A stretch of 5,543 nucleotides of DNA, from the NCBI GenBank assembly GCA_020444775.1, contig JAGRHX010000865.1:1-5543 (forward strand), written 5' to 3'. The translations under genes and the position numbers were made by a program. The notes beneath the pieces are model-generated. The model did not search any database. It was not told where the DNA came from and was given only the letters and a program-made list of their open reading frames with translations. Below, piece after piece: positions 1-4,421 of this stretch; the stretch's first letter is position 1; the number at the start of each line of letters is the position of its first letter. This DNA comes from Gammaproteobacteria bacterium. GTDB taxonomy: Bacteria; Pseudomonadota; Gammaproteobacteria; HK1.

Positions 1-993
1 CGGCAGCATGCCGCCGGGAAAGACGTAGCGCTGGATGAAATCGACCCCGCGCCGGTAGTAGTCGAACAGCCTGTCCTCGATGGTGATGATCTGCAGCGCC
101 GCGCGGCCACCGGGGCGCAGCACTTCGCGCAGCTTGGCGAAGAAGGTCGGCCAGTATTCCTCGCCGACCGCCTCGAACATCTCGACCGACACGACATGGT
201 CGAAGGTCTCGTCGATGTCGCGATAGTCGACGAGGCGGACGTCGACCTTGTCCTCCAGCCCCTCCGCCGCGATGCGCGCGACGGCATAGGCATACTGCTC
301 GTGCGACAGGGTGATGGCGGTGACGTGCAGGCCGCGTTCGCGCGCGGCGATGGAGGCGAAGTGGCCCCAGCCGCAGCCGATCTCCAGCACCCGATCGCCG
401 GGCTTCGCGCCCAGGAGGTCGAGCAGGCGGCGGCACTTGTGCAGCTGGGCGCTTTCCAGGCTGTTTGCCCCATCGGCGAAGATGGCCGCGGAATAGGTCA
501 TCGTCGGGTCCAGCCACTCGGCATAGAAGGCGTTCCCGAGATCGTAGTGGTAGGCGATGTTGCGGCGGCTTCCCGGCTTCGAGTTGCTGCGCGCCCGGTG
601 GCGCAGCCGGTTCACCAGGCGCTGCACCATCGCGGAGACATGCGGCCGCGCGAGGGCGTGGCGCCGGTGCAGGGCGCCCAGCTCGATGACGGAGGCGAGG
701 TCCGGGCTGTCCCATTCGGCGGCCATGTAGCCTTCGGCCAGGCCGACCGAGCCACCGAGGAGGAGGCGCCTGAGCACGCGCCAGCGGTGAATGTGGATTT
801 CGGCCGCCGGGCCGGGCTCCGTGCCGACGTGGCGGGTCGTCTGGCCATCGGGCCAGTGCAGGTCCAGGCTGCCGAAGCGGAAATGCCGGTCGATGAAGCG
901 GACCAGCCAGCCGCGCGGCCCCGCCGACGCCCTGCCGGGCCGGGGCCGCGTCGCGCCCTGCTGCATCGTGCGACCGTCGCCCTGAGGCGTCAT
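1..993 (-). CDS. CFAS-family SAM-dependent fatty-acyl-phospholipid methyltransferase, 3' end cut off by the window
   Basis: 331 codons are open from ATG at 993 to the window edge. Family members run to about 400-430 residues, so roughly 70-100 C-terminal residues are missing. The first 30 or so residues are basic and low in complexity. Residues 37-120 match the N-terminal lipid-binding region. HYDLGN (149-154) and LESAQ (179-183) precede the SAM-binding glycine motif VLEIGCGWG (202-210), then DYRD (256-259), SVEMFEAVG (269-277) and YVFPGGMLP (323-331). Family members transfer a methyl group from SAM to the double bond of an unsaturated acyl chain in a membrane phospholipid, acting at the inner face of the cytoplasmic membrane. 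Two bicarbonate ligands of E. coli Cfa appear replaced: Cys139 by Ala169 and His266 by Gln301, while the Glu (Glu274) is kept. It may therefore form a methylated or methylene-type chain (as proposed for UfaM/TmsB-like enzymes) rather than a cyclopropane. The start overlaps the upstream stop by ATGA. Family is certain; the product is inferred. Confidence -1.
   Translation of the reverse strand, partial: MTPQGDGRTMQQGATRPRPGRASAGPRGWLVRFIDRHFRFGSLDLHWPDGQTTRHVGTEPGPAAEIHIHRWRVLRRLLLGGSVGLAEGYMAAEWDSPDLASVIELGALHRRHALARPHVSAMVQRLVNRLRHRARSNSKPGSRRNIAYHYDLGNAFYAEWLDPTMTYSAAIFADGANSLESAQLHKCRRLLDLLGAKPGDRVLEIGCGWGHFASIAARERGLHVTAITLSHEQYAYAVARIAAEGLEDKVDVRLVDYRDIDETFDHVVSVEMFEAVGEEYWPTFFAKLREVLRPGGRAALQIITIEDRLFDYYRRGVDFIQRYVFPGGMLP
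968..980 (+). repeat. Second copy of a 13-base direct repeat spanning the DUF1365/CFAS junction
   Basis: GTGCGACCGTCGC occurs here and again at 1046-1058, 78 bases apart on either side of the ATGA overlap. The copies are read in different frames by the two genes, so protein similarity does not explain them. Confidence -1.
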
Positions 994-1916
994 CCACCCA
1001 TCCCTTGCTCCCGGCCGACGACGGCCGGAGGCGGCGCGGCGGACGGTGCGACCGTCGCACCGGCTGACGGCCGCCGAGCAACGTGTTTATGGTATTTCGC
1101 GCCCTTGCGCCAGAGCCGGAGCGCCTGCCAGTGGATGCCGGCGAGGACTTTCAGGGTCATCAGGGGATAGGCGCAGAAAGCGCGCAGGAGCATGCGGTCG
1201 GTCAGGGGCATCCGCCGGCCGGACAGGGTCGCGCGCAGGAATTCGCCCTCGCCGTCCCGCTCCCGGATCAGCACCGACACGCTCTCGGCCGGCGGCTTGA
1301 TGCGGAAGGCGTAGGTCGCCTCCATGCCGATGAAGGGCGAGACGTAGAAGTCCTTGGCGCAAGACTGCGCCACGACGCCGCGTGCTGCGTCCTCGGGCGC
1401 GACGGGCAGGACATAGGCGTGGCGCTCGCCGAAGGTGTTGTGCACCTCGCATACGACCGCGACCAGCTCACCGTCACGAGTCTCACAGTACCAGATGGAC
1501 AGAGGGTTGAAGACCAGACCCAACACCCTCGGAAAACAGAGCAAACGGACCCTTCCATCCGCGGCGCCGATGCTCTGCCGGGCGAGAAGGTTCCGAACCC
1601 ATTCGAGCAACACACCGCCTTCGTCGGACGCTCTGGCACGCGGCCCCACACGCCCCCCGGCGCGCTCGGCGGGTTGTCCCAACAGACCGTGATCACGATC
1701 GTACAGGCTCAACAGGTTGAAGCGATTGTGCGAGAAAAGCCGACAGCGATCGGCGGTCGACTCCAGCTCGGCCAGATCGATGAGTATCGACAGGAATCGA
1801 TACTCGAAGCGGTAGGGCGCATCGACCCGACGCTGGTGACCGATGCGCATGCTGTACAGGCAGGCCGCGGGATCGGTGTCCACGGCGCTGCAACGAGGTC
1901 TGGAGGCAGGACTCAT
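990..1916 (-). CDS. DUF1365 family protein
   Basis: This 308-residue protein belongs to the DUF1365 family, whose biochemistry is unknown to me. It is recurrently encoded between COG2907 FAD oxidoreductases and CFAS-like methyltransferases, and a role in acyl-chain modification is inferred from that context. Family hallmarks are an N-terminal segment of the type LYxxRxxHxRxxxxxYRFxYR (20-40), FNPLSIWYC (136-144), EVHNTFGERHAY (157-168), KDFYVSPFIGMEATYAFRI (188-206) and a C-terminal hydrophobic/aromatic stretch (about 240-271). Residues after about 280 are an Ala/Pro-rich tail that looks unconserved. I see no signal peptide or clear membrane helix. The start at 1916 overlaps the upstream TGA (ATGA) and has AGGG seven bases upstream. 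A later Met23 would cut the LYxxR motif. Codon style changes near 1450: about 43 of codons 1-156 end in A or T, against about 8 of the next 115 (hand count). Family assignment is strong. Confidence -1.
   Translation of the reverse strand: MSPASRPRCSAVDTDPAACLYSMRIGHQRRVDAPYRFEYRFLSILIDLAELESTADRCRLFSHNRFNLLSLYDRDHGLLGQPAERAGGRVGPRARASDEGGVLLEWVRNLLARQSIGAADGRVRLLCFPRVLGLVFNPLSIWYCETRDGELVAVVCEVHNTFGERHAYVLPVAPEDAARGVVAQSCAKDFYVSPFIGMEATYAFRIKPPAESVSVLIRERDGEGEFLRATLSGRRMPLTDRMLLRAFCAYPLMTLKVLAGIHWQALRLWRKGAKYHKHVARRPSAGATVAPSAAPPPAVVGREQGMGG
1002..1006 (-). promoter_or_regulatory. Ribosome-binding site of the CFAS-like gene inside DUF1365
   Basis: On the minus strand AAGGG lies eight bases before ATG 993, inside the last codons of the DUF1365 gene. 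It supports Met1 over Met10 and suggests coupled or independent re-initiation at the ATGA overlap. Confidence -1.
1011..1028 (-). repeat. Perfect hairpin just upstream of the CFAS-like ribosome-binding site
   Basis: CCGGCCG (1011-1017) and CGGCCGG (1022-1028) form a seven-pair all-G/C stem with a four-base loop. It lies in the unconserved C-terminal tail of DUF1365 and ends four bases before the AAGGG of the next gene. It could affect translation of the methyltransferase or slow mRNA decay. The repeat is visible; the role is inferred, and high G+C makes chance stems more likely. Confidence -1.
1044..1062 (-). repeat. Near-perfect palindrome in the DUF1365 tail
   Basis: CGGTGCGAC and GTCGCACCG flank a single C: nine matching pairs, or an eight-pair stem with a three-base loop as RNA. 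It sits 16 bases from the hairpin at 1011-1028, so the mRNA could carry two tandem stems before the CFAS-like start. Its 13-base core recurs at 968-980. Confidence -1.
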
Positions 1917-3334
1917 GCCGCGACCCTGGTTGGACCGGTCGACAGGTCGTCGCGCGCTGACAGCCAGGGTATGGATTGCTCGGGCAACTCAAGTCGAGGT
2001 TGCACACCGAAACCGGCGGCTACTGCACAGGCGCTGCGAAAGGCGTCCTCATGGAAGCCATGGCCATGGTAGCTGCCGCACAACCAGAGTCCGCGCTCAC
2101 CCTGCAACGGCTGCAGGGCGCGCTGCGCCGCATGAGCGGATTCATCGAACACCGGGTGCTCGTAGTGGGTCTGATACAGGACATGCCTGGGCTCCACGCT
2201 CGGGTTCAGACTGACGAACAGATTCTGCCGCGTGTCCAACCTTTGCAGGTTGTTCATCCAATAGGTGACGGTAGGCGCGCGCCGAACGACGTCGACCCGG
2301 CCGTCGACCAGGCCGTCGTCCTGACTGAGATAGTTCCAGGAAGACCATGCTGCCCGACGACGTGGCATCAGACGCGGGTCCTGGTGCAGCACGACCCGGT
2401 TCGGCTGGTAGCTGATCCGGGAGAGCAGGTCACGCTGTGGCCCGACTTCCAGCATGCGCGCCGCTTGATCGGCGTGCACGGCGAGCACTACCGCGTCGAA
2501 CTCCAGGTTGCGGCCGTCCGCCAGGGTCAGACGCCAGCCTGCGCGCGTACCGTCGCCGCCGCCAACACGAGTACATGGCCGCGATCGCAGATGCGTGACC
2601 GACCGAACCCGGGCATCCAGCAGCGGCGGGCGGGACAGCCCCGCGGCCAGCCGCTGCACGTACCGACGGGAGCCACCGATCACGCTCCGCCAGCGCGGCC
2701 GGCCGCGCAGATCGAGCAGGCCGTGATTGTCGAAGAATCGCGCCAGACTGAACGCCGGGAAATCCAGCATCTGCTGCAGGGGACAGGACCAGATCGCCGC
2801 AGCCATCGGTAGCAGGTAGCGATCCCGCAATATCGGCGAGAAGCGTTGCCGCACCAGGAATGCCCCCAGGGTCATGGCGACGGTCCGGGTATCGCCCGGG
2901 TCGCTGGCGGCGAGCCGCCGCGCACAGCGGTTGAAGCGCAGGATCTCGGTCAGCAGCCGATAGAAGCGAGGAGACAGCAGATTGGTGCGCTGCGCGAGCA
3001 GCCCGTTCAAGCCCATGCTGCCGAACTCGAAGCGGCCCTCATCCACCGACAGGCCGAACGACATGTCGGTCGCATGGGTCTCGACCCGCAGATGCTCGAG
3101 CAGTGTGCTGAACAGTGGATAGTTCCTGTGGTTGTAGACTATGAAGCCGGTATCCACCTGGGCTTCGCCGTCGCTCAGTGGCAGCGTGACGGTGTTGCTG
3201 TGTCCGCCGAGCCGAGAGTCGGCCTCGAGCAGGGTGACGTCATGTTCCGGGTCCAACAGCCACGCGGCGCCGAGCCCCGCGATGCCGGTGCCGACGACGG
3301 CGATACTTGATCTGGGACGTACTATTCCAATCAT
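1913..3334 (-). CDS. FAD-dependent oxidoreductase, amine-oxidase fold (COG2907 type)
   Basis: This soluble flavoprotein has 473 residues. The N-terminal Rossmann motif IAVVGTGIAGLGAAWLL (11-27; GxGxxG at 15-20) is followed by the ribose-binding acid Glu37 in LLEADSRLGGHSNT, and then DTGFIVYN (61-68). Diagnostic COG2907 blocks are SYQPNRVVLHQDPRLMP (308-324), SSWNY (331-335), TYWMNNLQ (357-364) and the C-terminal flavin motif GLWLCGSYHGHGFHEDAF (415-432). Relatives act with CFAS-like methyltransferases on acyl chains: the family is fused to the CFAS domain in plant cyclopropane synthases, and a related flavoprotein role is proposed in 10-methyl and furan fatty-acid synthesis. A desaturation or reduction step is likely, but the direction is unknown. 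The frame stays open upstream for another 251 codons, but those lie antisense to the diiron gene and resemble nothing. The chosen ATG directly precedes the Rossmann strand. No convincing ribosome-binding site precedes it, and the first codons are A/T-rich. It is first in the three-gene operon. Confidence -1.
   Translation of the reverse strand: MIGIVRPRSSIAVVGTGIAGLGAAWLLDPEHDVTLLEADSRLGGHSNTVTLPLSDGEAQVDTGFIVYNHRNYPLFSTLLEHLRVETHATDMSFGLSVDEGRFEFGSMGLNGLLAQRTNLLSPRFYRLLTEILRFNRCARRLAASDPGDTRTVAMTLGAFLVRQRFSPILRDRYLLPMAAAIWSCPLQQMLDFPAFSLARFFDNHGLLDLRGRPRWRSVIGGSRRYVQRLAAGLSRPPLLDARVRSVTHLRSRPCTRVGGGDGTRAGWRLTLADGRNLEFDAVVLAVHADQAARMLEVGPQRDLLSRISYQPNRVVLHQDPRLMPRRRAAWSSWNYLSQDDGLVDGRVDVVRRAPTVTYWMNNLQRLDTRQNLFVSLNPSVEPRHVLYQTHYEHPVFDESAHAAQRALQPLQGERGLWLCGSYHGHGFHEDAFRSACAVAAGFGVQPRLELPEQSIPWLSARDDLSTGPTRVAA
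1924..1927 (-). promoter_or_regulatory. Ribosome-binding site of the DUF1365 gene inside the FAD gene
   Basis: On the minus strand AGGG sits seven bases before ATG 1916, within the last codons of the FAD oxidoreductase gene. With the ATGA overlap it favours this start over the internal Met23. Confidence -1.
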
Positions 3335-3409
3335 GTCTGGGTTATGGTTGGCAGTTGGCCGAGTGATCGGCAACCAGAGAAACCGGCGAGGAGCAAGCTG
3401 AGGCCCTTG
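3335..3409. promoter_or_regulatory. Divergent intergenic region, probable two-way promoter/operator
   Basis: These 75 bases separate the start codons of the minus-strand lipid operon and the plus-strand diiron gene, so promoters for both should lie here. An imperfect dyad runs from 3354 to 3374: GTT-g-GCCGA, four bases, then TCGGCAAC, with one bulged base. An outer GGTTG (3346-3350) pairs with CAACC (3371-3375). The dyad includes TGATCG (3364-3369), which resembles the -35 TGATC of RpoE/ChrR-type ECF promoters. On the minus strand, CGATCA is followed 16 bases later by CCATAAC, ending just before the ATG at 3334; that would give a nearly leaderless transcript. No good -10 follows TGATCG on the plus strand. 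The inverted repeat is visible; its regulatory role is inferred. Confidence -1.
3400..3403 (+). promoter_or_regulatory. Ribosome-binding site that fixes the diiron gene start
   Basis: GAGG lies six bases before ATG 3410. The only longer option, ATG 3344, has no comparable site and would add 22 poorly structured residues. It would also leave only nine bases between the two divergent start codons. Confidence -1.
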
Positions 3410-4279
3410 ATGCTGTATCCAGAACTGTTCAAAACACTCGAGAGCGCGCGGTGGGACATGGAAACCGGCGTGCCATGGTCGGACTTCGAGGATGACAAGC
3501 TGACCGAGGAGCAGGCCCAGACGGTGCGCATGAACGCGATTACCGAGTGGTCCGCGCTGCCTGCGACCGAAATGTTCCTGCGTGACAACATGGGCGATTC
3601 GGATTTCTCGGCTTTCATGTCGGTCTGGTTCTACGAGGAGCAGAAGCACGCGCTGGTGCTGATGGAGTATCTGCGACGCTTCAGACCGGCGCTCGCGCCC
3701 ACCGAGGAGGAGCTCTCGAAGGTCCGATTTCCTTTCGACCCGGCACCTCCTTTCGAGACGCTGATGCTGCACTATTGCGGCGAAATCCGCCTCAATCAGT
3801 GGTACCGGCGAGCGTCTGCGTGGCATACGGAACCGGTGATCAAACGGATCTACGAGCTGCTGGCGGCCGACGAGGCACGCCACGCCGGTGCCTACTTCAG
3901 GTACATGCGCCGGGCCATAGACCGGTTCGGCGATCTGGCCAGCCTCTCCTTCGCCCGTATCGGGGTGCTGATGGCGAACACGCGCTCTTCGCGTGCCCTG
4001 CACCCGACCAACCTGCACGTGAGCAAGGAACACTATCCGCTCGACACCGTGCAAAGCCGGCTCCCGGATCCGGGCTGGCTGGAGCACTGGCTGGACAGCC
4101 AGATCAACTTCGACAAGAGCTGGGAAGAGAAGGTCAGCCGCACCATCCTACGCAAACTGTCGAACCTGTTCGGCACCGATTTCCAGTCGATCCGCGACCT
4201 GCGCGCGTTCCGTAAGCTGCTCGAGGGCAACGCGGCGCTTCCCGAGTCGGAGTCCGAACAGCAGGCCTCACCCGCCTGA
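3410..4279 (+). CDS. Diiron acyl-ACP desaturase-like / ferritin-like protein
   Basis: A soluble, helical protein of 289 residues. It carries a complete carboxylate-bridged diiron ligand set: Glu46 (ITEWSALP), Glu77 and His80 (WFYEEQKH, 73-80), Glu125 (HYCGEIRL, 121-128), and Glu155 and His158 (LAADEARHAGAYF, 151-163). The two ExxH motifs match EENRH and DEKRH of stearoyl-ACP desaturases, and AADExRHxxAY is close to that family's last ligand helix. Such enzymes activate O2 at the iron pair to desaturate or oxygenate an acyl chain carried on ACP or CoA. The threonine beside the third ligand in plant enzymes (QERAT) is Leu128 here, so chemistry or substrate may differ. Length is near that of small bacterial members such as mycobacterial DesA2. 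No membrane helix or signal peptide is seen. It is divergent from the lipid operon and 142 bases upstream of the photolyase. Fold and metal site are well supported; substrate is unknown, and a ferritin-like oxidase or stress role is an alternative. Confidence -1.
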   Translation: MLYPELFKTLESARWDMETGVPWSDFEDDKLTEEQAQTVRMNAITEWSALPATEMFLRDNMGDSDFSAFMSVWFYEEQKHALVLMEYLRRFRPALAPTEEELSKVRFPFDPAPPFETLMLHYCGEIRLNQWYRRASAWHTEPVIKRIYELLAADEARHAGAYFRYMRRAIDRFGDLASLSFARIGVLMANTRSSRALHPTNLHVSKEHYPLDTVQSRLPDPGWLEHWLDSQINFDKSWEEKVSRTILRKLSNLFGTDFQSIRDLRAFRKLLEGNAALPESESEQQASPA

Positions 4280-4328
4280 GCCGGTCCAAGGGCCATCCCA
4301 CCTCTCAACCGCGCCGGTGGTCGTCCCA

Positions 4329-4353
4329 GATGGCGGCCGTCGGCAGCGTCATC
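4329..4353 (+). terminator. Weak hairpin after the diiron gene, possible attenuator or factor-dependent terminator
   Basis: GATGGCG (4329-4335) pairs with CGTCATC (4347-4353) over seven pairs including one G-U. An inner GCC/GGC extends it, with a two-base bulge. It lies 50 bases after the diiron stop and has no T-run, so it is not a classical intrinsic terminator. Confidence -1.
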
Positions 4354-4364
4354 CCCGCGCGGTC

Positions 4365-4390
4365 TGATCGTTCGCCGAGCATCGGGCGTA
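4365..4390 (+). promoter_or_regulatory. Candidate ECF-sigma (RpoE/ChrR-like) promoter for the photolyase
   Basis: TGATCG (4365-4370) and CGTA (4387-4390) are separated by 16 bases. This resembles the TGATC -35 and CGTA-type -10 of RpoE/ChrR-type ECF promoters as I remember them. Transcription would begin near 4397-4400, giving a leader of about 22-25 bases before ATG 4422. CFAS, COG2907 and photolyase genes belong to the singlet-oxygen regulon in several bacteria, which makes this plausible. The match is short and no sigma factor gene is in the window, so confidence is modest. Confidence -1.
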
Positions 4391-4421
4391 GTGGCCCGCA
4401 AATTCCCGCAAGGCACCGCTC

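Noticed and set aside
196..1170. A 324-codon plus-strand open frame
   Set aside because: It is antisense to the CFAS-like and DUF1365 genes, with an Ala/Arg/Gly/Val-rich translation and no family match.
1083..2072. A 329-codon plus-strand open frame
   Set aside because: It mirrors the DUF1365 gene, whose conserved motifs on the minus strand are clear; the translation is shadow-like.
1976..2812. A 278-codon plus-strand open frame
   Set aside because: It is antisense to the FAD oxidoreductase and shows no domain or plausible start signal.
3344..3409. Longer start (ATG 3344) for the diiron protein
   Set aside because: The 22 extra residues are not family-like, it has no good ribosome-binding site, and it would leave almost no promoter space; ATG 3410 has GAGG at the right distance.
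3335..4087. A 251-codon upstream extension of the FAD oxidoreductase frame on the minus strand
   Set aside because: It lies wholly antisense to the diiron gene and spacer, has no recognisable domain, and precedes a normal N-terminal Rossmann motif right after ATG 3334. High G+C keeps such antisense frames open.
4280..4421. Small gene or RNA in the gap before the photolyase
   Set aside because: No coding frame with a ribosome-binding site and no tRNA-like fold was seen; only a weak hairpin and a promoter candidate.
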